DNA of 64,000 nucleotides from Mycetocola spongiae (lineage in GTDB: Bacteria; Actinomycetota; Actinomycetes; Actinomycetales; Microbacteriaceae): assembly GCF_020424085.1 (NCBI RefSeq), contig NZ_CP080203.1, positions 1,426,001 through 1,490,000 on the forward strand, read 5' to 3'. The translations under genes and the position numbers were made by a program. Shown here piece by piece: positions 44,242 to 54,479 of this stretch. The notes below the pieces were generated by a model that saw only the letters and a list, made by a program, of their open reading frames with translations, searched no databases and had not been told where the DNA came from. Numbering within the stretch: position 1 is the first letter of the stretch; each line of letters opens with the position of its first letter.

Positions 44242-44254
44242 CCCCGCGGGGAGC

Positions 44255-44296
44255 GCGGTGGGGCCCGGCCGGGATCGCCCGGCCGGGCCCCACCGC
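44255..44296 (+). terminator. Strong hairpin after the acyl-CoA dehydrogenase gene
   Basis: GCGGTGGGGCCCGGCCGGG (44255-44273) pairs with its complement at 44278-44296 around ATCG. There is no T-run, so termination efficiency is uncertain. Confidence 0.65.
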
Positions 44297-44314
44297 AATC
44301 CGGAGAGGTAGCGC

Positions 44315-44320
44315 TACCCT
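44315..44320 (+). promoter_or_regulatory. -10 box for leaderless start of the first O-antigen-ligase-like gene
   Basis: TACCCT lies 7 nt before ATG 44328. A GGTAGCGCTACC palindrome (44307-44318) overlaps it. No -35 is clear. Confidence 0.4.
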
Positions 44321-44327
44321 GGTAGTT

Positions 44328-45764
44328 ATGGCTCAATACCGCGTGTCTCCTCCCCCGTCGCTCACCACGGAGCGACTGTGGATCCGCGCGATCGCCACCG
44401 CGGCCCTATTTGTGGCGCTCGGCGGCGATGCCATCCGCAATACGCTCGGGCTCACCGGCTTTATCGTGGTGGCCGCGGCGCTCGGAATCGCGAGTGCCGC
44501 GTTCCTCTTCAGGCAGCTGCGGCACAGCGGCCTGCGTGGCCCCTGGCCGTGGTCCCTCGCCGCCTTTATCCTGTATGCGATCGCCTCGCTTGCATGGTCC
44601 AGCTGGCCCGGTGCCACCGTTATCACGCTGCTGGGCATGCTCCTGTGCACGGTTCTGGGCCTCTTTTTGGCGCTCGTGACCTCGTGGACCGAGCTGGTCT
44701 CGGCGCTCTCGCTGGCGCTTAAGGCCCTGCTGGGGCTCTCGATTCTTTTTGAACTTTTTGTCTCGGTGGTGCTGCGTCGCCCGGTCCTGCCGGTCTTCCC
44801 CCTCACCGGCGAGGCCTTCCCGGCCAAGCCCCCGCTGCTGATGTATTGGTCGCGTAATGAGCTCTTTGGCGGCGACCGCATCCAGGGCATCGTGGGCAAT
44901 GCCAATCTGCTCGGCGCGCTTGCGCTGCTGGGCATCATCGTATTTTCCCTCCAGCTCGCACAGCGCCGCGTGATGCCCGCGAGTCTGCTGGTGCGCGAGG
45001 GCGGGCGCGGCTGGGGCATTTTTTGGCTTGCGCTGGCCGTGCTGCTGTTTGCCCTGTCCCGCTCCTCCACGATGATCCTCGCGCTGGGCGCCGTGATCGT
45101 GGTGGCCGCGGCCGTGCTGCTGATCCGGCGCGCGGCCCCGGGCCCCGCCCGCACGCGGGTCTATCTCTGGGTGGGCGGTGTTGTGGTGATCGGCGGCGGC
45201 GCGGCCCTCGCGCTGCGCGATACCGTATTTGGCCTGCTTGGTAAGGGCTCGGACCTGACCGGCCGCTCCGAGATCTGGGATATCGTCGCGGGGGTGGCCC
45301 GGCGCAGCCCGGTGGTGGGCAATGGTTATGCCAGCCCCTGGATCCCCGCCTTTGAGCCCTTCGACTCGCTGGTGGTGCGCCACGGTGTGGTCCAGTTGCA
45401 GGCGCATAATGCCTGGCTGGATATCTGGATGCAGCTCGGCGTGATTGGTGTGGTCCTGCTCGGGGCAGTGTGCGTATCCACGCTATGGCGCACCTGGTTC
45501 ATGGCCGTGGATCGCCCGCGCGTGGACCTGGACGCCTCGCGCCCCTATACGCCCCTCGCGATGCTGCCCCTGCTGCTGCTGATCGTGCTGCTCGTGCAGT
45601 CCGCGGCCGAGAGCCGCCCGCTGATCGAGTGGGGTTGGGTCCTGATCGTGCTGCTGGCCGTGGCCAGTAAGCGCCGCCCGCTGATGGATGCCTTTGGGCC
45701 GCTTGCCCCCGAGGCCGCGGCCGCGGCCTCGGCACGCTATACCCGCACGGAGCGGGCGGAGTGA
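44328..45764 (+). CDS. O-antigen ligase/polymerase-like membrane protein (first of pair)
   Basis: 478 aa with about 11-12 membrane helices. The central segment with GIVGNANLLGALALLGIIVFSL and LFALSRSSTMILALGAV, then a large loop with GRSEIWDIVAGVARRSPVVGNGY and HNAWLDIWMQLGVIG, fits the Wzy_C/O-antigen ligase family. These enzymes join or polymerise lipid-linked glycans outside the membrane. Actinobacteria use them for cell-wall polysaccharides. Overlaps a second such gene by 4 nt. The start appears leaderless. Confidence 0.88.
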   Translation: MAQYRVSPPPSLTTERLWIRAIATAALFVALGGDAIRNTLGLTGFIVVAAALGIASAAFLFRQLRHSGLRGPWPWSLAAFILYAIASLAWSSWPGATVITLLGMLLCTVLGLFLALVTSWTELVSALSLALKALLGLSILFELFVSVVLRRPVLPVFPLTGEAFPAKPPLLMYWSRNELFGGDRIQGIVGNANLLGALALLGIIVFSLQLAQRRVMPASLLVREGGRGWGIFWLALAVLLFALSRSSTMILALGAVIVVAAAVLLIRRAAPGPARTRVYLWVGGVVVIGGGAALALRDTVFGLLGKGSDLTGRSEIWDIVAGVARRSPVVGNGYASPWIPAFEPFDSLVVRHGVVQLQAHNAWLDIWMQLGVIGVVLLGAVCVSTLWRTWFMAVDRPRVDLDASRPYTPLAMLPLLLLIVLLVQSAAESRPLIEWGWVLIVLLAVASKRRPLMDAFGPLAPEAAAAASARYTRTERAE

Positions 45765-47077
45765 TTCTTCCGCGCCGCCCGGGTCGGGACGCACTCCTGC
45801 ACCTGCGCACCCTGGTGACCGGCGCCCCGGGCGCCCAGGCCCTCGCGGTCACGATCATCGCGTGGTCCTTTTGTGTTCCGCTCACCCGCGCGTTTCTCGG
45901 CTGGGCCGGGGTCGCCGCGGCCCTGATCACGCTGATGCTGCTCGCGGGCCTGCTGCTCGTGGCGCGGCGCGACTATATCGAGTGGGGCGGCGCCGTGCCG
46001 CTCACCCTTATTCTGTTCCTGGCCTGGTGTGCGCTCTCGGTGGTGTGGTCCTCTACCGCATCCGGCTCGCTGGTGGGCGCCGCCTATCAGTGTGGTTTTG
46101 CCTTCCTCGGGGTGGCCGTGGCGCTGAGCCGGGATACCATCCAGATCGTGCGCGCCGTGGGCACCGCGATGCGCATTCTGTTGACCGCATCCCTGCTGCT
46201 GGAGATCTTCTCCGGCATCCTGATCGACGTGCCGATTAAGTTCCTGCGCATCGACGGCGCGATCGCCGCGGGCGGACCGATCCAGGGCGTCTTCGGAACC
46301 CGTAATTTCCTCGCGTTTGCCGCGATGATCGCGCTGGTGACGTTTGTGATCGAGTGGCGCACACGCTCGGTCCCGCGCGGGGTCACGATCTACTCGGCGA
46401 TCATCGCCCTCTCCGCGCTTCTGCTGAGCCGCTCCCCCGTGATGCTGCTCGTGGCGCTGATGCTGCTCGTGGCCACCGCGGCGCTCTATGGCATTCGTAA
46501 GGCCCGCGCCGACCGCCGCAGCGGCCTGCAGTGGACCCTCCTGAGCGTGACCGGGGTGAGCATCGCCCTGATCTATTTCAACCGCGTGGCCATCCTCACG
46601 GCGCTGAATAATAACGGCGAGTTCCTGACCCGCTATCGGCTCTGGATCCAGATGTGGCGGCTGATCCCGGTGAACCTCGTGGAGGGCTGGGGCTGGGTGG
46701 GCATCTGGCGCGCCGATGTTGCCCCGTATAACACCATCAACTACCTGCTGGTGCGCAATCACCGCTCGGGCCTGAACGGCTTCCTGGACGTCTATATCCA
46801 GGTGGGCATCGTGGGAATCCTGCTGTTTCTGGCGCTTGTGGTCACGGCGTTTATCCGTTCCTGGCTGCTGGCCAGCAATCGGCGCACGGTCACCTATACC
46901 TGGCCCGCGCTGATCATGGTGATCCTGATCGTCACGAGCGTGGCCGAGAGCTTTGTGCTGACCTCGGGCGGCTGGCTCCTGCTGGTGATCTGCGCCACCC
47001 AGGCCTCGCGCTCCACGGGCTGGTTATTGCGCTTCCGGGAGACCCGGCGCTCGATGGATCCGGTTCCGCGCGAGTAG
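45761..47077 (+). CDS. O-antigen ligase/polymerase-like membrane protein (second of pair)
   Basis: 438 aa from GTG 45761 (GTGA overlap with the previous stop). About 11 membrane helices, with GVFGTRNFLAFAAMIALVTFVIEW, LLSRSPVMLLVALMLLV, TRYRLWIQMWRLIPVNLVEGWGWVG and NGFLDVYIQVGIVGILLFLAL matching the same Wzy_C pattern as its neighbour. Two different ligase/polymerase genes in one operon suggest paralogues that act on the same or successive glycan steps. Substrate unknown. Confidence 0.88.
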   Translation: MILPRRPGRDALLHLRTLVTGAPGAQALAVTIIAWSFCVPLTRAFLGWAGVAAALITLMLLAGLLLVARRDYIEWGGAVPLTLILFLAWCALSVVWSSTASGSLVGAAYQCGFAFLGVAVALSRDTIQIVRAVGTAMRILLTASLLLEIFSGILIDVPIKFLRIDGAIAAGGPIQGVFGTRNFLAFAAMIALVTFVIEWRTRSVPRGVTIYSAIIALSALLLSRSPVMLLVALMLLVATAALYGIRKARADRRSGLQWTLLSVTGVSIALIYFNRVAILTALNNNGEFLTRYRLWIQMWRLIPVNLVEGWGWVGIWRADVAPYNTINYLLVRNHRSGLNGFLDVYIQVGIVGILLFLALVVTAFIRSWLLASNRRTVTYTWPALIMVILIVTSVAESFVLTSGGWLLLVICATQASRSTGWLLRFRETRRSMDPVPRE

Positions 47078-48003
47078 CTCGCCCTGCGGCACCGCAAAAC
47101 CGGGGATATTTTGGGTCCGGCGAACGACGTTCACCCCCGGCTCGGGAGCGATATCAGGGTTGTGCGGCGGCCAGAAGGTCCTTTTTCCCGCGGATACACA
47201 CGGGGCGGGTCATTATCGCCGAATGCCCGCTCGCCGGTATCACCGGAGAACCCGGCATTTTTCGGGAGCTGCCACATTGCGAGGTGCGGGGCAATTGCAT
47301 ATTGCGCTGGATCCCGGGGCTTCGGGCCGCAGCGCCTCCCCCGTTAGCCGGGTTTAAACCGATGGCCGCGGATCGAGCGAGCGCTCTCCGCTAGCGCTGC
47401 CTGCCACCGAGGACCCACCGTGTTTAAGCCCGCCCGCGCCCGTGATATGGCAGAGCAGCTCGACAAAATGCGCTCCCCAGGAACGTGTGGCGCGGTTGAA
47501 TATCCCGGCCGCACTCCCCGAAGCACCTTTGCCGCGTCACGGCGCCCGGGCGAACGGCGCGCGTTGAGGTGGCTACCCGATCTCCTGAATTTGCGGATGC
47601 GCCACCGACTCAAACCAGGGTGTGCTGCACGATTATCGGGCGTGGACCCTGCACTATCCCGCCGGAGAGAGTGACCGGGTGGGCACGCAAAGTCCGTGCT
47701 TCGTCGCGGCTTCCGGGGCGCAATAAACGGGTGGATCCGGGAGGACGGGGCCGAACGACGGGACATTTTGTGCCAAAGTCCGTGAGTTAAAGTCCCAATC
47801 GGCCACGCTGAGTGGTGCCATGACAGTAAGTCGGATGATTCCTCGGGGCGGGTCTGGGCGGGCTTAAAGCGGCAAAAACATGAAACCCATTCGGGGGGTG
47901 AAATTTTCGAAACCGAGACGGGTCTTCTATTAGTGGCAACGCGCAAGTGTTGCACATAGTCATGAGTAGCGGCTGAGCTACATTTACTAGAGATCGGAAC
48001 AGC
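47078..48003. other. 926-bp gap without a convincing gene
   Basis: Composition shifts here from very GC-rich to more mixed. Several open frames of 60-230 codons exist on both strands but none resembles a known family or has a ribosome binding site. It probably holds the promoter of the giant surface-protein gene and possibly gene remnants. TTGCAC (47950-47955) and TACATT (47979-47984) are weak promoter-like elements with non-standard spacing. Confidence 0.5.
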
Positions 48004-51000
48004 TTGGGGAACACATACCAGCCACCGGTTGCGATACCACGCACCCAAAAACTTCGGAACAGCATACTCGGCGTCACAATGGTGACGTTACTTGCTTTCA
48101 CCGGGCAGCTCACGGGCTCCCCGTCAGCGGCCTATGCCACTGGCGCACCCGGCGCCTCGGATTCTTCCGGCGCCGACACAACACAGGTTTCGAAAGCCGA
48201 TGATCAGCGAGCGGGAATGACGGTTAACCAGACCGTTGGCACCGGGGGCCGCACCACGATCGATGGCTATTCTGATGTGGTGTCCATCGAGGCACTCATT
48301 AGCTTGCCCGTGGGACATACGCTTCTTGCCGGTGGTGTCACCACGCTTACCCTTGATCCCTCGCTGAAACTGGCAAACTTTGGTACCCTGCCCTCCGGCG
48401 CGAAATCGCAGGTTTGGGACGAACCAACCGGCACACTCACCGTGACCTGGGATACGCTGCTCTCCGGCGGCTTCTACGGCGTTAACCTGAACGCCAAGGC
48501 CTCGGCCCTTGCCGTGGCTTCCTCCTCCTTCACGGCCACCGCGGTGACCGTGGGTACCGCCGAGAATGGTTCCGGAGCGACCGGACCGGTCGATACCCGC
48601 ACCACCAGCCTCCCGCTGAAGGCTAAGGAGGGCGTCTTCGCCGAGGGGACTATGCCTGTGTCCGCCGGTGACTGGACCATCGCCGGAATCTCGAGAACTC
48701 TATTCCCGGGGGCAACCGATCAGGTTTACCCCCGTTTGACTCAGGTGGTTGATGGGGCGCGCTCCTTTAATAACCTCGAGACGGCCGTGCACTGGCAGTC
48801 CGTGGGTATTGAGGGCGATGAGCTATTGCCCAGGAGCTGGATGCGTCGACACATGGTGGCCGCCATGGGTGGCGTCACGGCCATCGGTGAGACCACGCGA
48901 AACGATGACGAGGAAAATCGTTATTCGGTGGGCAGCCAGGGCGGCCCCCTGGTAGCCGCTGGACTCAGCAACCTGACCTTTGTCGTACCGGCCGATGCAA
49001 AGCCGGGCACCTACTCGGTAACGCGTACTTTGGAAGATACCCGAGCCGATGGCACCGTAGTGGTTGTGGCCACGTCCGTACTGCGGATCACCGTGTCCGA
49101 ACCGACCGAGTCCAGAGTCACGTTTAACGGGTCACGCATTCCCGCCGAAACGGCCATCGGTAGCTCGTTTGAATGGGGCGGGTTTATCGGCGTCCCCGCG
49201 CCTCCCGCGGCACTCAAGGACCTTCAGGTAACGCTCCCGATTCCGGAGGGTACCACCCCGAAGGCTTTCGCGGCGTCGCTCTATGTGAGCGTTGCACCGA
49301 AGTCCGTGGAATTCACGACCGCCGATCCCGCAGCCAGTGAAGGGTGGAAGCCGCTGGAGCTTTCCAACGGGGTTTCCGGGGAGATTACGCAGGCAAACCC
49401 CGAGAAGATTACCGGGATTCGCTTTGTGATGAACGACATCACCTCAACGGCCTCCCCCGAATACTCCTATTTCTCGCTGACGCTGCAGCCCAATGCGCCG
49501 CAGGCCGGAGACACCATCTCGATGAAGGCGTCGTCGATTACCTATATCGACCCGGTCGCCGGTGAGAGCTCCCTGACCGCGGCGGCAAACTGGGGCGGAA
49601 GCACCACGATTATTCCGGCTAAAGACGCCAAAATGGAAATCGCCCTGCAGGACACCGGTTTCAGTGCCGACCCGAGTTTCGATCAGACACTCGCCAACGG
49701 CAACTCCTTCCGGAGCAGGCTGTTCCTCGGTTCCACGGGCACCAAGCCGATCGCGAAGCCCTATACATTTTTTGTGGTTCCCAAGGGGATGACTGCCGCC
49801 ACGCAGCTGGTCGAGACCTGTCAGCCCGTTACGTGGCCCTATGCGTACGGAGGATGTATTTATGGTACGCCGGTGCTCTTTCCCACCCCCGAGCTTGAGG
49901 ACGGGAGCATCACCCTTTCCGATGGTTCCACGCTGTACTATTTCCAAGATACAAATAGCGAGCTGAACAACGGCGGCCGCCTTCAGGTGACGCAGATGCA
50001 CGTTGCCCCCACGTTCACGCTGAACCACGTGTTGGCGGGAGAACACCAGGTCTTGATTGGCGCCGGCTCGGCCGCCTCGGACGATTTCACTATCTCCTCA
50101 AGCCGCAGCAGTCATGCCGCATACGGTAAAAAATCCCTGTCCGAGGATGCCTCCTATGGCTCCTTTTCCGGGATTTCGGGGGAGATCCGGGACGCGCTGT
50201 CGGGCGTTGGTATTAACACCGAGGGCCTGGCAATGATGGGTGAGCGGGGCTTCACTGCCTCGCAAACGACCACGGTGGGCTCTTCGATCACGGTGACCGG
50301 CGAGGACGGCAAGCCCGTTCCTCCCGGAAACGGAAAGGTTGCGGTTGCTAAGCCCGGCGGAACCGTCGGCTATCAGGTTGATGTGTCCAATACGGGCTCC
50401 GTCGCGTATAAAAACTTCCAGTTCATTGATGTGCTCCCCTATGTTGGGGATACCTATACCATCGAGGAAAATACTCCCCGAGGATCGCAGTTCCCCACGA
50501 CCCTGTCCGGAAACGTGAGGGTTGCGGTGAACGGGAAGGTCTCTTCCGGGGCCACCCTGGAATACTCAACTTCGGAGAAGCCCGACCGCTTTGATCAAAC
50601 AGGTGCGGACGTGGTCGGCGACGCTCGCTGGCTGCCCTATACCGGAGCAGTGAACGGCGCCAAGGCGCTGCGTGTCACCCTGGCAAACGGTGTGGAATTC
50701 TTGCCCGGCGATAAGATCACGCTCTCGTTTGACGCGACTCTGCCGGCAAACGCCCCGCGTGACGGGGAACTGGCAAATAACTCCATCCCGTATCGTTTTG
50801 CCACCCCCTCCGGTGAGTGGATTGCCTCCGAGGCACCGCTGGTTTCGCTGAAATCAACCGCACCGAGTGGAGACGTGGAGCTCAGTGGGCTTGCCTACCT
50901 GGACCTCAACGGTAACGGAAAGCTCGACGATGGCGAGCCCGGAGTTAACGGCGCCGGAATCAGCCTGCAGCTGTATAAGAAGGGAACCGATAATAAATTC

Positions 51001-54000
51001 GCTGCCGAGGGCAGCCCGGTCACCCCGAATATGAACAACGGTATTGATGGAATCTTCCCGTTTGTTGCGCTTGAAGAGGGCATCTATAAGATCAAGCCCC
51101 TCAGCAGCAATGCAAATATCTCGTTCCACGCTGACGCGCTGGACGGCGAGGGCTTCCTGAAATACAACTGGCTGGCCAACGACCCGATCAATAATAATTC
51201 CTCGGGCGGCTCTGTGGATACCGAGCCTTATAACGGCAAGTCGGAGTTCGCCGTAGGCACGGCCGCCGGCGTTGCGTCCGAATGGATCCGTGACCTGCGG
51301 CTCCCGGTAGAGGCCGTCACCAACGTATCGGGGACCGTGGAGCTTGTCTCTGCAAACGGAACCCCGATGACCCCGAATAGTGCCATGGGCCCCTATCTGG
51401 ACGACTACACCGTCACGCTTAAGGGCGAGGGCGTAGATAAATCGGTGAAGACAAACTCTTCCGGAGTATTCTCCTTCGAGGATCTTGACCGCGTTGTGCC
51501 CGGTAAGTACACCCTGAGCTTTGCTTCCGGGTCCAAGGCCGGCGTTCTGGTTGAGTCCGATCTGAATAACGATCAGGTCTTCGCCAATGGCGAGTACACT
51601 CTCAACAACCTTCAGCCGGGTATCGGTGCAAGTGGCATTCGTGTCTACTACACGGACGATAAGCTCCCCGTGAGCCAGACCCCGGTGCTGACCGGAGCCA
51701 TCGATGTGGGTGGTGTTCCGTTCAACCCGACCGGCGCATCGCTGAAGGCCACCGATGCTGAAACCCTGATTGCAACGCAGTCTTGGAAGCTCATAAAGAA
51801 CGATGAGACGGCGGGCAGCGGCACGATCGCCGGTGGCGATGGTTCCTTCGTGATGCCCCGCGGCCTTGCCGACGGTAGCTATACCCTGGAAGCGACGGCC
51901 ACCGACCTCGTGGGCAACGTGTCAGCACCGGCTCCGTTGGTGTCGTTCAATGTGGATAAGTCCGCGCCGAACCTGGCGAGCACCAGCACCGAGCAGACGT
52001 TTGTGAAGGATAGCCCCGCGGCTCCCGCAACCGCCGCCGGCTGGATCACTCTCTACGGCGTGACCGCCACCGACGCCGGAGCAGGTTTGCCGGCAAATGG
52101 CGGCATCACCGTGGACTCCAGCAAGGTTAAGACAACGCCTGGTAGCTACGAGGTAGTATTCACCGCGGTTGACTCCGTGGGCAATACCACCGCCGCAAAG
52201 GATGCTCTGAAGGTGACTTATACGGTCGCCTATGCCGGAGACCCCGTGCTGGTCCTGAAAAATAATGCCGCCACGTTCGAAATGGGAGATGCCGAGCCCA
52301 GCACCAACGCGGACTGGACGAAGCTCTTTGGGGACCTAACCGTCAGCTTTGGGCACTCGAGTGTGAGCGAAAAGACCCGGGTCATCAACTCGGATCAGGT
52401 TGACTTCAGCACCCCCGGCACCTATCCCGTGACGTTCACGGTCACCGATTCGCTGGGAGCCGTTGGAAGCACAACCGGACAGATTACGGTGCGGGACACC
52501 ACCGCACCGGTGATCAGCTCCGCCGAGAAGACCGTTGTTTATAAGAAGGGCGATACTCAGCTCGACCCGACGGACTCGCAGGCCTGGATTGATCTCTTTG
52601 GTGTTCGGGCAACCGATACCGGTGGAACCGGCCTCAAGTCCCTGACGGCAGACGCCAGCAAGGTGACCTATACCGCCGCTGGTAACTACGGAGTGGTCTT
52701 CACCGCAACGGATGAGGCTGGAAACACCTCGAATCTGACGCTCAGCTATAAGGTTGAATTCGCGGGCGACCCGAAGATCAACATCGTGTCGACCCAGAAA
52801 TCCTGGGAGATGGGCGGCACCCAGCCGACCACCGATAAGGAATGGGCCGAGCTGTTCGGCGTTACCGCCGAGGTTGCAGCGGGAACTACGTTGAAGAGCA
52901 TCACGGCGGATTCCTCGGCCGTGGAGTTCACCACGTGGAACCCGGCTCCCGGCTATACCGTGACGTTCACTGCCACCGATAATCTCGGCAATAAGGCAAC
53001 CGCCACCGTGCAGCTGCTGGTTGTGGATACCAAGAAGCCCAAGGCCTCGGCCAAGGTCGACACGCTCGCCCAGGCTATGACGCAGCCCGAAACCGCGTGG
53101 ACCACGCAGCAGTGGCTGGATGCCTTCCAGGTATCGGCCACCGATACCGCGGGCTCGGGAATCGATGCCGATACGTGGGCCGTCTCCCAGACGGTGGACT
53201 ACACCACGGCCGGCAACTATCCGGTGAGCTTTACGGTGAAGGATAAGGCCGGAAACGATTCGAATACCGTGACCGTCACGGTTGTTGTTCAGGCTCCGCC
53301 TACCAGCTCGGCCCAGGAGGAAAAGCGCATCCCGCAAGAGCGTGGTGTGAAGCTTGACCCCCTGTCCGTATCCACCACAACCGGTAAGTTGGAGGCCCTC
53401 TCGGAGGCAAGCCTGGGCCAAACCACCCAGGGTGGAAGCCTGAAACTCGTTGACGGGAAGGTCGTTTATACCCCGGCACAGGGCTATAGCGGCCCCGAAT
53501 CGTTCAGCATCACGGTGACCGACACCCTCGGACAAACGGGAACCGTGGGGTATAACTTCATCGTGGTAGCGGCTCCCGTCGTGGCCGAGGGCGCGACCTT
53601 CGACTACACCGTACCGATGGACGGCGACCTCGAGATTAACGATCTCACCGGTCCCGCCAGTATCACCGGCGAGCAGTTGACCGTCACCGCGGTTAAGCAG
53701 CCCGAAGGCTTTGTTGGAGAGCTGAGCATCGATAAGGATAAGGAGGGCGTGGTCTTCGCCACCGACCGAAGCAACTGGGCGGGGAAGAACACGGCCACGG
53801 TAACCATCTCGGATGATCTGGGACAGGAAGTGGAGATCACCGCTACCTTCACCGTCGCCGCCCCCACGTTCGCCTCCGATATTGTCTCCGGGTTCTCCGG
53901 CGACACCGAGGTTACCCTCACCGCAGGCGGACTCGTTCCGGGAGCCGAGTATGCCGTAGAGCTTCACTCGTCGCCGTTGCCGTTGGGTGTTTTCACCGCA

Positions 54001-54321
54001 GCGGCGGACGGAACCGGGAAGCTCACGGTGCAGGTACCGGCCCAGGCCGAGACCGGTAAGCACGAAATCGTGCTGCTGAACGGCGCCCGGGAGCTGCGCG
54101 GAAACATCGCCTTCGAGGTGTTGGCCGTCAACACGGGAGACGGTTCCGGGGGTAACGTGCCCGGCGAGAACGGCTCCGGCCCCCTCGGCGGACTCAGCCT
54201 CACCGGTGCGCAGGGAGTGACCGTATTGACCCTGCTGGCCGGGCTGCTATTGCTGGCTGGAATTGGGGCTTCGTTCCTTGCCAAGCGTCGCCGGACCTCC
54301 AGGGAGCAAGAAAACGTCTAG
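48004..54321 (+). CDS. Giant secreted cell-surface repeat protein (adhesin-like) with LPXTG-like C-terminus
   Basis: 2105 aa from TTG 48004, the only start that keeps a full signal peptide (residues about 14-45, cut after SAAYA); no good Shine-Dalgarno. The N-terminal about 700 residues are beta-rich. A DUF11-like domain (about 790-940; KPGGTVGYQVDVSNTGSVAY) is followed by an SdrD/Cna-B-like segment (YLDLNGNGKLDDGEPGVNG, about 965). Five Ig-like repeats of about 87-95 aa then start near residues 1326, 1421, 1508, 1595 and 1685, each with a Trp-x2-Leu-Phe/Tyr-Gly box and Thr-Ala-Thr-Asp. Tandem cadherin-like domains (about 1765-1960) end in a Gly-rich spacer. The tail has LSLTG (about 2065), a membrane helix and AKRRR: a sorting signal with Ser instead of Pro. 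Base composition is less GC-rich than the neighbours, consistent with transfer. No sortase is in the window. Confidence 0.88.
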   Translation: MGNTYQPPVAIPRTQKLRNSILGVTMVTLLAFTGQLTGSPSAAYATGAPGASDSSGADTTQVSKADDQRAGMTVNQTVGTGGRTTIDGYSDVVSIEALISLPVGHTLLAGGVTTLTLDPSLKLANFGTLPSGAKSQVWDEPTGTLTVTWDTLLSGGFYGVNLNAKASALAVASSSFTATAVTVGTAENGSGATGPVDTRTTSLPLKAKEGVFAEGTMPVSAGDWTIAGISRTLFPGATDQVYPRLTQVVDGARSFNNLETAVHWQSVGIEGDELLPRSWMRRHMVAAMGGVTAIGETTRNDDEENRYSVGSQGGPLVAAGLSNLTFVVPADAKPGTYSVTRTLEDTRADGTVVVVATSVLRITVSEPTESRVTFNGSRIPAETAIGSSFEWGGFIGVPAPPAALKDLQVTLPIPEGTTPKAFAASLYVSVAPKSVEFTTADPAASEGWKPLELSNGVSGEITQANPEKITGIRFVMNDITSTASPEYSYFSLTLQPNAPQAGDTISMKASSITYIDPVAGESSLTAAANWGGSTTIIPAKDAKMEIALQDTGFSADPSFDQTLANGNSFRSRLFLGSTGTKPIAKPYTFFVVPKGMTAATQLVETCQPVTWPYAYGGCIYGTPVLFPTPELEDGSITLSDGSTLYYFQDTNSELNNGGRLQVTQMHVAPTFTLNHVLAGEHQVLIGAGSAASDDFTISSSRSSHAAYGKKSLSEDASYGSFSGISGEIRDALSGVGINTEGLAMMGERGFTASQTTTVGSSITVTGEDGKPVPPGNGKVAVAKPGGTVGYQVDVSNTGSVAYKNFQFIDVLPYVGDTYTIEENTPRGSQFPTTLSGNVRVAVNGKVSSGATLEYSTSEKPDRFDQTGADVVGDARWLPYTGAVNGAKALRVTLANGVEFLPGDKITLSFDATLPANAPRDGELANNSIPYRFATPSGEWIASEAPLVSLKSTAPSGDVELSGLAYLDLNGNGKLDDGEPGVNGAGISLQLYKKGTDNKFAAEGSPVTPNMNNGIDGIFPFVALEEGIYKIKPLSSNANISFHADALDGEGFLKYNWLANDPINNNSSGGSVDTEPYNGKSEFAVGTAAGVASEWIRDLRLPVEAVTNVSGTVELVSANGTPMTPNSAMGPYLDDYTVTLKGEGVDKSVKTNSSGVFSFEDLDRVVPGKYTLSFASGSKAGVLVESDLNNDQVFANGEYTLNNLQPGIGASGIRVYYTDDKLPVSQTPVLTGAIDVGGVPFNPTGASLKATDAETLIATQSWKLIKNDETAGSGTIAGGDGSFVMPRGLADGSYTLEATATDLVGNVSAPAPLVSFNVDKSAPNLASTSTEQTFVKDSPAAPATAAGWITLYGVTATDAGAGLPANGGITVDSSKVKTTPGSYEVVFTAVDSVGNTTAAKDALKVTYTVAYAGDPVLVLKNNAATFEMGDAEPSTNADWTKLFGDLTVSFGHSSVSEKTRVINSDQVDFSTPGTYPVTFTVTDSLGAVGSTTGQITVRDTTAPVISSAEKTVVYKKGDTQLDPTDSQAWIDLFGVRATDTGGTGLKSLTADASKVTYTAAGNYGVVFTATDEAGNTSNLTLSYKVEFAGDPKINIVSTQKSWEMGGTQPTTDKEWAELFGVTAEVAAGTTLKSITADSSAVEFTTWNPAPGYTVTFTATDNLGNKATATVQLLVVDTKKPKASAKVDTLAQAMTQPETAWTTQQWLDAFQVSATDTAGSGIDADTWAVSQTVDYTTAGNYPVSFTVKDKAGNDSNTVTVTVVVQAPPTSSAQEEKRIPQERGVKLDPLSVSTTTGKLEALSEASLGQTTQGGSLKLVDGKVVYTPAQGYSGPESFSITVTDTLGQTGTVGYNFIVVAAPVVAEGATFDYTVPMDGDLEINDLTGPASITGEQLTVTAVKQPEGFVGELSIDKDKEGVVFATDRSNWAGKNTATVTISDDLGQEVEITATFTVAAPTFASDIVSGFSGDTEVTLTAGGLVPGAEYAVELHSSPLPLGVFTAAADGTGKLTVQVPAQAETGKHEIVLLNGARELRGNIAFEVLAVNTGDGSGGNVPGENGSGPLGGLSLTGAQGVTVLTLLAGLLLLAGIGASFLAKRRRTSREQENV

Positions 54322-54352
54322 TAGGTAAATCCCCTATAAGACGCAATAAATA

Positions 54353-54424
54353 TGCCGCGTGGCTCCCTCATTGGAGGGAACCACGCGGCACTTGCGGACG
54401 AGGGCCAAGAAGCCCTCGTCCGCA
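54353..54424 (+). terminator. Two tandem hairpins after the giant surface-protein gene
   Basis: Hairpin 1: TGCCGCGTGG (54353-54362) with CCACGCGGCA (54381-54390), plus an inner TCCCTC/GAGGGA. Hairpin 2: TGCGGACGAGGGC (54393-54405) with GCCCTCGTCCGCA (54412-54424), loop of 6 nt, then TTATTC. T-runs are weak. They could end transcription or set the ratio of surface protein to the sigma factor gene that follows. Confidence 0.7.
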
Positions 54425-54479
54425 TTATTCGTCCACCGAACAGGCAAACAAATATTGCAGGAGCAAGAAGGCATAGCGG

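Noticed and set aside
47344-48048. 234-codon - strand frame in the gap before the giant gene
   Set aside because: No family likeness, no ribosome binding site, and it overlaps the signal peptide of the giant protein.
52336-54063. 575-codon - strand frame opposite the repeat protein
   Set aside because: Antisense shadow; repeats arise from the repeated Ig-like coding sequence on the other strand.
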